Shown here piece after piece: positions 1 to 6,916 of a stretch of 21,300 nt of DNA. The notes beneath the pieces were generated by a model. The model was not told the origin of the DNA. It saw only the letters and a program-made list of their open reading frames with translations, and did not search any database. The DNA lies in NCBI GenBank assembly GCA_910580225.1, contig CAJTXE010000057.1, positions 1 through 21,300 of the forward strand. Direction: 5' to 3'. A program made the translations under genes and the position numbers. Source of the DNA: an uncultured Acetatifactor sp. (lineage in GTDB: Bacteria > Bacillota > Clostridia > Lachnospirales > Lachnospiraceae). The first letter of the stretch is position 1; each line of letters starts with the position of its first letter.

Positions 1-145
1 TTCCTGTATTCAGACTGTTTATTTGATTTTCAAGGTTCTTAACTAACTGACATTGGTTCACAGGTGCCTCCGCGAAGTGTTTTCGTGCGTATTTTGCACG
101 AAAATCACGAGACAGCAGGCGCCAAAATGAGCATACTTTGCTCAT
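1..145 (-). CDS. Small hypothetical ORF, runs off the left edge
   Basis: A minus-strand frame opens at an ATG at 145 and stays open for 48 codons to the window edge. It begins MSKVCSFWRLLS and ends in a hydrophilic stretch with LVKNLENQINSLN, which could form a short amphipathic helix. The nearest upstream in-frame stop is a TAG about 35 bases before the ATG. No convincing Shine-Dalgarno precedes the ATG, and the start is buried in one of the inverted repeats of this region. I do not recognise a domain. The frame may be a passenger of a palindrome-rich intergenic repeat rather than a translated gene. The 3' end is outside the window. Confidence 0.3.
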   Translation of the reverse strand, partial: MSKVCSFWRLLSRDFRAKYARKHFAEAPVNQCQLVKNLENQINSLNTG

Positions 146-221
146 TTCATGACAATAGAATTCTGCTTTTGAATTCTATTGTTTGTGTGCATCAGTTACT
201 GTGAACGGAGTGAACAGTAAC
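63..221. repeat. Cluster of four inverted repeats (hairpin array)
   Basis: Four perfect dyads follow one another. They are 80-88 with 96-104 (TTTTCGTGC / GCACGAAAA), 125-133 with 139-147 (AAATGAGCA / TGCTCATTT), 153-163 with 171-181 (CAATAGAATTC / GAATTCTATTG) and 195-202 with 214-221 (GTTACTGT / ACAGTAAC). The first can be extended outward by GTG/CAC and, across an interior loop, by GGTGCCT (63-69) with AGGCGCC (117-123). None has a T-run, so these are not ordinary terminators. The arrangement resembles a dispersed palindromic intergenic element of clostridial genomes, but copy number cannot be judged from one window. Confidence 0.6.
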
Positions 222-225
222 GTAT

Positions 226-254
226 TTGACAGCAGCGGATAAATATATTACAAT
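226..254 (+). promoter_or_regulatory. Near-consensus sigma-A promoter
   Basis: TTGACA at 226-231 and TACAAT at 249-254 are separated by exactly 17 bases. Transcription would start near 261. The only nearby downstream element is the hairpin terminator at 310-348, so the likely product is a short RNA or an attenuated leader of the regulator-transporter operon. Confidence 0.7.
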
Positions 255-260
255 GTTAGC

Positions 261-350
261 ACAAAAGGGAATACTGCCGATAGACGGTCAGCCCAAAATA
301 AAGATACTTACAAAAAAGTGACCTTGGCTTGGGCGGTCACTTTTTTGTGT
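261..350 (+). ncRNA. Candidate short RNA or attenuator leader
   Basis: The stretch between the predicted start near 261 and the end of the terminator would give an RNA of about 90 nt. It contains a small CCG/CGG stem (277-279 with 284-286), then the 14-bp terminator. GGTCA (286-290) could pair with TGACC (319-323), and GCCCAA (291-296) with TTGGGC (329-334). Either pairing competes with or embraces the left terminator arm, as in an antiterminator. The response regulator starts about 95 bases downstream, so read-through would enter the operon. An in-frame ATG at 253 overlaps the -10 box and could not be translated from this promoter. Confidence 0.4.
310..348 (+). terminator. Strong intrinsic terminator, probably bidirectional
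   Basis: ACAAAAAAGTGACC (310-323) and GGTCACTTTTTTGT (335-348) form a perfect 14-bp stem with an 11-base loop. Six Ts end the plus-strand stem, and a mirror-image A-run gives the same on the minus strand. It separates the upstream repeat and promoter from the two-component operon. Confidence 0.8.
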
Positions 351-442
351 TCCGGAAGTAATGACTTGACCGTTTGTAGACTTTTCTCTGATAGGATTAT
401 CATGCCGCAGTCTTATATCCATGGAAAATGAAAGGAAGAAAA

Positions 443-1114
443 ATGACACCTAAAATTCTATTAGTCGATGATGAAGAATCCATATGCAATATGATAAAAC
501 TGCATTTTCAAACAGAGGGGTATCTTGTCTACACGGCTTTCGATTCAGAGGAAGCTGTCAGGGCACTGTCAAACAGGCCGGATTTGATATTATTGGATAT
601 CAATATGCCGGAGGTCAGCGGACTGGAACTTTGCAAAAAGATACGAAATTATATTGACTGCCCTATCCTCTTTTTGACTTCCCGCATTACAGAGCAGGAC
701 AAGATCGTCGGTTTACAAGTCGGCGGCGACGATTATATTACAAAGCCTTTTAGCCTTGCAGAATTGACTGCCCGGGTAGAAGCCCATCTTCGAAGGGAAA
801 GCAGGGTGCGCCGCAGCGCTGTCAAAATGTGTGGAGAACTGTTTATTGATTACCCGGGGCGCTGTGTGTACTGCAATGAACAGGTTGTTCCTTTTTCTAA
901 AAAGGAATTTGATATCATTGCATTTCTATCCATCAATGCCGGACAGGTTTTTGACCGGGAAAAAATTTACGAAAGGATTTGGGGATATGACGCAGAGGGA
1001 AGCAGCGATATTCTGAAAGAACATATACGGCGAATCCGTTTGAAATTGGCACAGGTGACGGACAAGAACTATATCGAAACGGTCTGGGGGTGCGGCTATA
1101 AATGGGTAAATTAA
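443..1114 (+). CDS. OmpR/PhoB-family response regulator
   Basis: This 223-residue cytoplasmic DNA-binding regulator would be phosphorylated by the kinase encoded next. The receiver domain covers about residues 3-115: acidic pair D9-D10, phosphoacceptor D52 in LLDINMP, T79 in FLTS and K101 in ITKPF. A winged-helix output domain fills about 125-222, with KKEFDIIAFL and the typical C-terminal ETVWGCGYKW. The ATG at 443 is chosen over the in-frame ATG at 428 because AAAGGAAG (431-438) lies at proper distance from 443 and nothing comparable precedes 428. The gene overlaps the kinase gene by 13 bases, so the two are translationally coupled. By context it likely controls the ABC transporter genes downstream. 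The family is certain; the signal is unknown. Confidence 0.95.
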   Translation: MTPKILLVDDEESICNMIKLHFQTEGYLVYTAFDSEEAVRALSNRPDLILLDINMPEVSGLELCKKIRNYIDCPILFLTSRITEQDKIVGLQVGGDDYITKPFSLAELTARVEAHLRRESRVRRSAVKMCGELFIDYPGRCVYCNEQVVPFSKKEFDIIAFLSINAGQVFDREKIYERIWGYDAEGSSDILKEHIRRIRLKLAQVTDKNYIETVWGCGYKWVN

Positions 1115-2301
1115 AAAGCATGTCGCTGAAAAAATCGTTCTGCCTTATTGTTTTTATCGCCGCTATGATTGTCATTGTCCTCTCTACGGCGGCAGTAAAA
1201 ATCTGTTCCCAGAAACATGACGAAATTACAGTATCACACGCTTTTATAGCAAACGGCGCACTTATATATCCCGAAAACGGACGCTATATTATGGAGGCCG
1301 CAGCTGATGATGCAGATGCCGATACAACGACATATACCGATTCCGAATTGCTTATATGCCGGACTTTGGAGATTTTGATTGTGCTGCTGCCTGTTTTGTT
1401 TTCCGTCTTAGGAATTGGCTGTGCTGCAATCAGTTTTTATCATATCAAGTTAAAGGAACCTTTGAAAGCATTGCAGCAGGGAATTGACCATATCTCAAAA
1501 AATGATTTGGATTTTACAATAGATTACCAAAAGCATGATGAATTAGGCAAATTATGCAGCGCTTTTGAATGCATGCGCAGGGAATTGGTCCGAAATAACC
1601 GCCATATGTGGAATCTGGTGGACGAAAGGAAAAAAATCAATGCCAGTATATCCCATGATCTGCGGACACCGATCACAGTCATTAAAGGATACAGCGAGTA
1701 TTTGGATAAGAATACAGGCAAAGGGACCCTCACAGAGAGAGGAATTCAGGAGATTGCGGTATATATTCATCAGGCGGCAGGGAGATTGGAGGAATACGCC
1801 GATTCTGTCCGTGAAATGCAAAGCCTGGAGGATATGCATTTAGAATACCGGGAAGTATCCTTGAGCGCTTTTGAGGAAGAAATGGTTTCCCAGTTTTCTG
1901 TCATTGGCGGACAAACCGCGAAAAAAATTTGTGTATCATCAGAGCTTCCGCAGCAGACGGTCATCCTTTCTGCTGCAGCGGTATTCCGTATCACAGAAAA
2001 TATAATCTCCAACGCCCTGCGATACTGTAAAGAAAAAATTGAAGTAGACATTTCCTTTTCGCAGCCGTTTCTCATGGTTGTGGTAACCGACGACGGCAAA
2101 GGCTTTTCACATAAAGATCTTGCAGAAGCAACCGATTATTTTTACAAAGGGAAATCTTCAAAAGATCATTTTGGTATCGGTTTATCCATCTGTAAGATGC
2201 TTTCGGAAAAACATGGCGGTTGTATCCGGCTTGACAATGCGCCGGGAAAGGGCGCAAGGGTGACAGTAAAAATAAAAACAGAAAATTTATCTGCATTGTG
2301 A
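1102..2301 (+). CDS. HAMP-domain sensor histidine kinase
   Basis: This 399-residue membrane kinase is the partner of the regulator that overlaps its start. Two membrane segments (about 12-34 and 84-113) enclose a short external loop of about 50 residues with a very acidic stretch (AAADDADAD, about 66-74). A HAMP linker follows (about 114-165). The phosphoacceptor is H185 in SISHDLRTP. The ATPase part has the N-box NIISNALRYC, G1 DDGKGF and G2 GIGLSICKMLSEKHGG. The small sensor loop suggests sensing at or in the membrane, as in antimicrobial-peptide-sensing kinases that work with an ABC transporter; that is inference. The chosen start has a G-rich stretch (1086-1090) 11 bases upstream. An in-frame ATG at 1120 is possible but lacks a ribosome binding site. 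Confidence 0.93.
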   Translation: MGKLKSMSLKKSFCLIVFIAAMIVIVLSTAAVKICSQKHDEITVSHAFIANGALIYPENGRYIMEAAADDADADTTTYTDSELLICRTLEILIVLLPVLFSVLGIGCAAISFYHIKLKEPLKALQQGIDHISKNDLDFTIDYQKHDELGKLCSAFECMRRELVRNNRHMWNLVDERKKINASISHDLRTPITVIKGYSEYLDKNTGKGTLTERGIQEIAVYIHQAAGRLEEYADSVREMQSLEDMHLEYREVSLSAFEEEMVSQFSVIGGQTAKKICVSSELPQQTVILSAAAVFRITENIISNALRYCKEKIEVDISFSQPFLMVVVTDDGKGFSHKDLAEATDYFYKGKSSKDHFGIGLSICKMLSEKHGGCIRLDNAPGKGARVTVKIKTENLSAL

Positions 2302-2324
2302 CGGAATGTAGACAAATCCCTGTT

Positions 2325-2373
2325 AAACTCTCCTTATCACAAACGTTGGAAAACGTTGAAAGGAGAGTTTTTT
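2325..2373 (+). promoter_or_regulatory. Hairpin masking the ABC ATPase ribosome binding site
   Basis: AAACTCTCCTT (2325-2335) is a perfect 11-bp complement of AAGGAGAGTTT (2360-2370), which contains the ribosome binding site of the gene starting at 2374. The right arm runs into six Ts (2368-2373), so the structure is also terminator-like. The 24-base loop holds two copies of the self-complementary AACGTT (2342-2347, 2352-2357) around GGAA, forming an inner stem. It sits in the only real gap of the operon (72 bases) and could uncouple transporter output from the regulator genes. Confidence 0.55.
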
Positions 2374-3255
2374 ATGCAAATCGAAATAACAGGATTGCAA
2401 AAATGTTATGGCGGAAATGCAGTTCTAAAAGACATTTCTCTCACAATCGAAAACGGTATGTATGGGCTGCTTGGACGGAACGGAGCCGGAAAAACGACTT
2501 TCATGCGTATCTTATCTACCCTGCTGAAACCCTCTGGCGGAAAAATTACTTTTGACAGGATTCCTTTGGAGGACACAAAGCGGATTCGCCCTTTGATCGG
2601 CTATCTTCCACAGGAATTTTCGTTATACCCGGATATGTTGCTATGGGAAACCATGGGCTATTTGGCAGCCATGTCGAAACTTCCAAAGGAGATACAGAGG
2701 GAGCGCATACCGGCTCTTTTGCAGCAGGTGAATTTATGGGAACACCGGAAAAGTAAAGTCCGGAAACTGTCTGGCGGAATGAAAAGGCGGCTTGGAATTG
2801 CACAGGCCTTGCTGAACAATCCAAAGGTTTTGATTGTGGATGAACCCACCACCCATCTTGACCCGGAAGAACGGCTGCGTTTCTATAATCTGTTAGACGA
2901 ATTTTCCAGTGACCGCATTGTGATTGTGTCCTCTCATATTGTGGCTGATATGGAATCGGTATGTGCAAAGGTAGCCGTACTGGACGCGGGACAGCTTCTG
3001 TATGCCGGAGCAATAGAGAAACTGGCTGAAATAGCAAGGGGAAAGGTGTATGAACTGATGATTCCCAAAAAGGAATTGGCGGCAGCAAGACAAAACTACT
3101 GCATTCTATCCAGTCAGGGGCATTTATCCGATACCAAAATCCGTGTACTGGCTGACAGGGTTCCTGCTGTTGGCTATCCGGTTTCATGTACCCCCACTGT
3201 CTGCGACGGTTATATGGAACTGCTGCGTTTATTGAAAAAGGGGGCGAAAATATGA
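2374..3255 (+). CDS. ABC transporter ATP-binding protein
   Basis: This 293-residue cytoplasmic ATPase would power the two permeases that follow. Motifs in order are Walker A GRNGAGKT (34-41), Q80 in the Q-loop, signature LSGGM (132-136), Walker B LIVDEP with D156/E157, the D-loop THLDPEE and H188 in VSSHIV. The C-terminal 90 residues fit the extension seen in ATPases of ABC-2-type drug, bacteriocin and sodium exporters. The start at 2374 is set by AAGGAGAG seven bases upstream; an in-frame ATG at 2356 lies before that site. It overlaps the permease gene by ATGA. The ABC exporter assignment is firm; the substrate (peptide antibiotic or other amphiphile) is a guess from the two-component context. 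Confidence 0.93.
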   Translation: MQIEITGLQKCYGGNAVLKDISLTIENGMYGLLGRNGAGKTTFMRILSTLLKPSGGKITFDRIPLEDTKRIRPLIGYLPQEFSLYPDMLLWETMGYLAAMSKLPKEIQRERIPALLQQVNLWEHRKSKVRKLSGGMKRRLGIAQALLNNPKVLIVDEPTTHLDPEERLRFYNLLDEFSSDRIVIVSSHIVADMESVCAKVAVLDAGQLLYAGAIEKLAEIARGKVYELMIPKKELAAARQNYCILSSQGHLSDTKIRVLADRVPAVGYPVSCTPTVCDGYMELLRLLKKGAKI

Positions 3256-4661
3256 AGCGTTTATTTCTCATGGAGTGCAGAAAAATCACACGAAGCGTTC
3301 TGTATTGGCTGTATCTTGCAGCCTTAGTGGTTACCGTCATGCAAAATTATGAAACCACTGTTGAAAACGAGCTTGGCCAGACGGACAATCCGGCTTCCGT
3401 ATTTTATATCGCGGAAAATGGTGTGTATGCAGAAAATACCGATCCATTGGGGGAAGATACAGAGCACAGGATGATGATGGAAGCCACAAAGCGGCTTATG
3501 GAGAATTACAGAAGCAACAGCTACGAATATTATCCCTTTGGATATGTGAAACGAAAAAAGCTGTCCGAAAAGGAACAGGCAGCAGTGCTTTCGTATCTAA
3601 AAGAGCTGACAGGTCTTGAGGAATCCGGGATAATTGGCACAGAGGAAAACCGGGATGCAGAAGATATCCAGATTTCCGGCGGCGGCGCCTTTGTCCTAAA
3701 TCCGGGACAGGGAGGTACTTTCGGGAACGGGCAGTTTATTGCGGAGCCGGAGGATTGGGAATATGTGGAGAACCAATCCGGGTTGTCACAATCTAAGGAG
3801 AATCCGGGAAGTGGATTTGAAATACAGGTTCCATTTGACCGCTTCAAAGAGATTATGGATTGTGTGAACAATCTGATTGGGCGCAATTCCTACTTTAGCC
3901 GGACCATGCTTTCCATGTACTATTGTCCAAATGATCTGCAGGATACCCCGATTACAGAGCAGCAGCACCGGGAATTCTATGAAAAGGATCATGTGACAGG
4001 GGCATTTGCCCGCTATTTTTGTGACAGCATTTCCCTCATTGTATTATGCCTGCCTGCATTTGTCATGATTGACTTATTGTTAAAAGATAAACGGTGCAGG
4101 ATGAATCCATTGCTTTATCCCAGGACGGAAAGCTCTGCAAAAATAATCATCACCCGCTTTGGAGCGGTAAGCTGTATGATCATGCTCCCTGTCCTTATCC
4201 TACCGGTAAAATCTTTACTGACATTGGTGCTGTATTGCCGTAATAGGGGCATTCCTGTAAATAGATTCGCTTTTGCCGCTTATATCTTTGCATGGATTTT
4301 CCCAACGGTTTTATTGATTGTGTCTATTGCTTTGTTCGTAACGGTGCTGACTGAAAATTATTCTGCTGTTCTCCTTTCGGGGGCGATCTGGCTGTTCTGC
4401 AGACCCTCTGTGGACAAATTGGCAGGGGGGAATTACGGGCTTTTTGATCTCATTGTCCGCCATAATACTTTGAAAGGATACGGGCGCATGATGGAAAATA
4501 TGCATATGCTGATTTTAAACAGGGTGCTTGTGTCTGCCACTGCACTTTTGTTTGTGGGCTTTACCATAATTGTTTATGACGCAAAGCGGAAAGGAGGAAT
4601 CCGGTTTGAACGCCGAAAATTTTTTCATAATCATAGCCGCAAACATTCGCATGCATTATAA
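3252..4661 (+). CDS. ABC-2-like permease with large extracytoplasmic domain
   Basis: This 469-residue membrane protein starts at the ATGA overlap with the ATPase gene, after an AAAGGGGGCG ribosome binding site. One membrane segment (about 13-33) is followed by about 220 mostly hydrophilic residues that should lie outside the cell. Five or so further segments follow near the C-terminus (ISLIVLCLPAFVMIDLLL, VSCMIMLPVLIL, AYIFAWIFPTVLLIVSIALF, SAVLLSGAIWLF, ALLFVGFTIIVYD). The external region contains a glycine-rich patch (SGGGAFVLNPGQGGTFGNG). One long loop after the first segment is typical of ABC-2-type permeases of export or self-protection systems. It shows no FtsX/BceB-like ten-segment layout. 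The substrate is unknown. Confidence 0.85.
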   Translation: MKRLFLMECRKITRSVLYWLYLAALVVTVMQNYETTVENELGQTDNPASVFYIAENGVYAENTDPLGEDTEHRMMMEATKRLMENYRSNSYEYYPFGYVKRKKLSEKEQAAVLSYLKELTGLEESGIIGTEENRDAEDIQISGGGAFVLNPGQGGTFGNGQFIAEPEDWEYVENQSGLSQSKENPGSGFEIQVPFDRFKEIMDCVNNLIGRNSYFSRTMLSMYYCPNDLQDTPITEQQHREFYEKDHVTGAFARYFCDSISLIVLCLPAFVMIDLLLKDKRCRMNPLLYPRTESSAKIIITRFGAVSCMIMLPVLILPVKSLLTLVLYCRNRGIPVNRFAFAAYIFAWIFPTVLLIVSIALFVTVLTENYSAVLLSGAIWLFCRPSVDKLAGGNYGLFDLIVRHNTLKGYGRMMENMHMLILNRVLVSATALLFVGFTIIVYDAKRKGGIRFERRKFFHNHSRKHSHAL

Positions 4662-5223
4662 ATATACGCTTTTGCCAGGCATTGCTCTCCTGTTCGTTAT
4701 TCCCTTTGTTTATGGAACGGCGAATTTAGACTGTTTACAATCTGCTGACTGTCTGGAACGAATGGCTGCATTGATTGGAATACCCATGTTTACACCCCTG
4801 ATACGACAGGAACACTCCCGCGGCTTATATGAAACAATTGCTTTTCGGCAGGTCTCTCTGAAGTTTATTGTCTTCCTGCGGATAGTGCTTTCGGTCATCG
4901 GCTCAATTCTGTTGATCTTGGTATTTGCACTTTATATGAGATTTTGCGGCTGTTCCTTTCCCCTCTTTCCATATGCCTTTCGGACTTTGGCTGCAAGTAT
5001 GGCATTGGGTTTTACAGGGCTGCTCCTATCTTTTTTGGTGCGGAATACAATCAGTGGTTATTTATGTGCATTTTGTTTTTATTTTATGGTACAAACCGGA
5101 AATTTCGGAGGAGCCTTCAGGCCTGTCACAAACGGAATTCAGTTTTCGCTTGTTCTGTTTCTTGTATGTATCAGCCTGGCAATGGTCTGTTTTGGCAAAC
5201 CCACAATAAGCCAGATTTTATAA
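4606..5223 (+). CDS. Second small ABC transporter permease
   Basis: This 205-residue hydrophobic protein has about six membrane segments, for example LLPGIALLFVIPFVYG, IVLSVIGSILLILVFALYM, LAASMALGFTGLLLSFLV and FSLVLFLVCISLAMVCFG. I place the start at the TTG at 4606 because AGGAGG (4592-4597) lies eight bases before it. An upstream ATG at 4570 has no such site and would extend the protein into the previous gene. The gene overlaps the preceding permease by 56 bases in another frame, so the pair is coupled, consistent with a heteromeric permease sharing the ATPase. It ends the operon; no clear terminator follows. Confidence 0.82.
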   Translation: MNAENFFIIIAANIRMHYKYTLLPGIALLFVIPFVYGTANLDCLQSADCLERMAALIGIPMFTPLIRQEHSRGLYETIAFRQVSLKFIVFLRIVLSVIGSILLILVFALYMRFCGCSFPLFPYAFRTLAASMALGFTGLLLSFLVRNTISGYLCAFCFYFMVQTGNFGGAFRPVTNGIQFSLVLFLVCISLAMVCFGKPTISQIL

Positions 5224-5248
5224 GCTGATTTATTTTTATAAAATACGG

Positions 5249-5278
5249 ATTTCCCCCGGAAATAATCTGTAGTATAAT
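5249..5278 (+). promoter_or_regulatory. Putative promoter of the LigB/AMMECR1 gene with a dyad
   Basis: TATAAT at 5273-5278 is a perfect -10, but the -35 position (TTTCCC at 5250-5255) is poor. A dyad ATTTCC-CCC-GGAAAT (5249-5263) overlaps the -35 and spacer, where an activator or repressor could bind. The resulting leader would be about 100 bases. Confidence 0.4.
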
Positions 5279-5387
5279 GGAGTCAGGAATCACGCAAATT
5301 TCCCGCACATTCAGAAAGATGCTGTTATTCCAAATAAAACAAACCGGAAAACAGTTTGAATTGAAAAGCAGAAAGGATTTATCATTT

Positions 5388-6791
5388 ATGGGCATTCTTG
5401 CAGGCTTTATGCTCCCCCACCCGCCCCTGATCATACCGGAAATCGGCAGAGGGGAAGAACAGAAAATTCACAGTACCACCCTGTCCTGCCGACAGGCGGG
5501 CCGGGAGATCGCCGCCCTCCGGCCGGAAACCATCGTACTGCTGTCCCCCCACCAGACCATGTATGCGGACTACTTTCACATTTCTCCCGGCAGAAGCGCC
5601 AGGGGCGATTTCGGGCAGTTCGGCGCAAAGCAGGTATGCCTGGAAGTTTCCTATGATACGGAATTCGTCACATACCTGGGCGGTGTGGCCGGGTCACACA
5701 ACCTCCATGCCGGTACACTGGGGGAACGGGAGAAAAAACTGGACCACGGCACCATGGTTCCTCTGTATTTTGTCAATCAATACTATACGGAATATCGTCT
5801 GGTTCGTGTCGGCCTGTCCGGCTTTCCCCTTACCGCTCATTACCGTCTGGGCCAATGCATCCGTGAGGTCTCGGAAATCCTTGGCAGAGAAACCGTCATT
5901 ATCGCCAGCGGGGATCTGTCCCATCGGCTTAAGGAGGACGGGCCTTACGGCTACCGGAAGGAAGGCCCGGAATACGATGCCAGAATCATGGACGTCATGG
6001 GCCGGGGGGCTTTCGGGGAACTTCTGGAATTTCCGGAAAGCTTCTGCGAAACCGCCGCGGAATGCGGACATCGCTCTTTCACCGTCCTGGCGGGAGCCTT
6101 TGACGGAACCAGGCCGGAGGTGCGGCGGCTCTCCTATGAAGGGCCATTCGGCGTGGGATACGGCGTCTGCACCTATCATGCCCGGAAAACGGAAGAATCG
6201 CCTTCCAGGGAGGAAAACCGCAATTTCCTGGAGCAGTTTGAGGCCCGGGAGAAAGAGCGGCTCCGCGCACGGCAGGAAAAGGAAGACCCTTATGTAAAGC
6301 TTGCCCGGCACACCATCGAGACCTATCTGCGCACCGGAAAGCGGCCTTCCGTGCCGGAGGGGCTGCCGGAAGAACTGTACAGCCGCAGGGCAGGCGCCTT
6401 TGTGTCCCTGAAGGAGGACGGAAAGCTCCGGGGCTGCATCGGCACCATCCAGGCAGTGCAGAATTCTCTTGCGGAAGAAATCATCCGCAATGCGGTCAGC
6501 GCCTGCTCCGAAGACCCCAGATTCCCTCCTGTGGAACAATGGGAGGCGGGACGGCTCACCATCAGCGTGGACGTTCTGGGAGATACGGAGCGGATATCCT
6601 CCCCCGGGGAACTGGACGTGGAACGATACGGCGTCATTGTGACAAAGGGGAGCCGCCGGGGACTGCTGCTGCCCAACCTGGAAGGCGTGGACACCGTGGA
6701 GCAGCAGATTGCCATCGCCAAACAGAAAGCAGGCATCCCGGAACAGGAAGCCGTGGAGTTGGAGCGGTTTGAGGTAGTGCGGCATTATTAG
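5388..6791 (+). CDS. amrA: LigB-like extradiol dioxygenase/AMMECR1 fusion (AmmeMemoRadiSam A)
   Basis: This 467-residue soluble protein has two domains. Residues 1 to about 265 match the class III extradiol dioxygenase/Memo-like fold: likely metal ligands H11 in MLPHPPL and H55 in LLSPHQT, plus SGDLSH (H179) and ECGHRS (H228). Residues about 300-460 are an AMMECR1 domain with the hallmark LRGCIG (347-352), NAVSACSEDPRFPP and a C-terminal QQIAIAKQKAGIP. In many bacteria Memo-like, AMMECR1 and radical SAM proteins are encoded together and believed to act together, but the reaction is not settled; here the first two are one chain and the third gene follows. The ATG at 5388 is preceded by GAAAGGA ten bases upstream. 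The in-frame extension to 5277 overlaps the promoter and is rejected. The gene is GC-richer than the operon before it. Confidence 0.9.
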   Translation: MGILAGFMLPHPPLIIPEIGRGEEQKIHSTTLSCRQAGREIAALRPETIVLLSPHQTMYADYFHISPGRSARGDFGQFGAKQVCLEVSYDTEFVTYLGGVAGSHNLHAGTLGEREKKLDHGTMVPLYFVNQYYTEYRLVRVGLSGFPLTAHYRLGQCIREVSEILGRETVIIASGDLSHRLKEDGPYGYRKEGPEYDARIMDVMGRGAFGELLEFPESFCETAAECGHRSFTVLAGAFDGTRPEVRRLSYEGPFGVGYGVCTYHARKTEESPSREENRNFLEQFEAREKERLRARQEKEDPYVKLARHTIETYLRTGKRPSVPEGLPEELYSRRAGAFVSLKEDGKLRGCIGTIQAVQNSLAEEIIRNAVSACSEDPRFPPVEQWEAGRLTISVDVLGDTERISSPGELDVERYGVIVTKGSRRGLLLPNLEGVDTVEQQIAIAKQKAGIPEQEAVELERFEVVRHY

Positions 6792-6916
6792 AAAACCGGG
6801 AAACCACAAGAAAGAAACAGGGCTGCAGAGGGGCTGTCTGAACTGTTACAAAATCACAATCCCAAAAGAAAAAGGCAGAAAATGCCCCCTGAAACGGAAG
6901 GAAAGGGAGGAAATCT

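Noticed and set aside
214..321. Open frame ending in a 22-codon stretch from ATG 253 before the terminator
   Set aside because: The ATG overlaps the -10 box and no ribosome binding site precedes it, so it could not be made from the obvious promoter; a leader peptide from another start is not supported.
366..394. TTGACC at 366-371 as a promoter just before the response regulator
   Set aside because: The -10 at proper spacing (TGATAG) is poor; it could be a weak regulated promoter but is not supported well enough to list.
2546..3340. 264-codon antisense frame over the ABC ATPase
   Set aside because: Shadow of a gene with all ABC motifs; composition of the antisense product is unlike a protein.
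5694..6809. 371-codon antisense frame over the LigB/AMMECR1 gene
   Set aside because: It is a by-product of GC-rich codons in a clearly conserved gene; no ribosome binding site and no domain.
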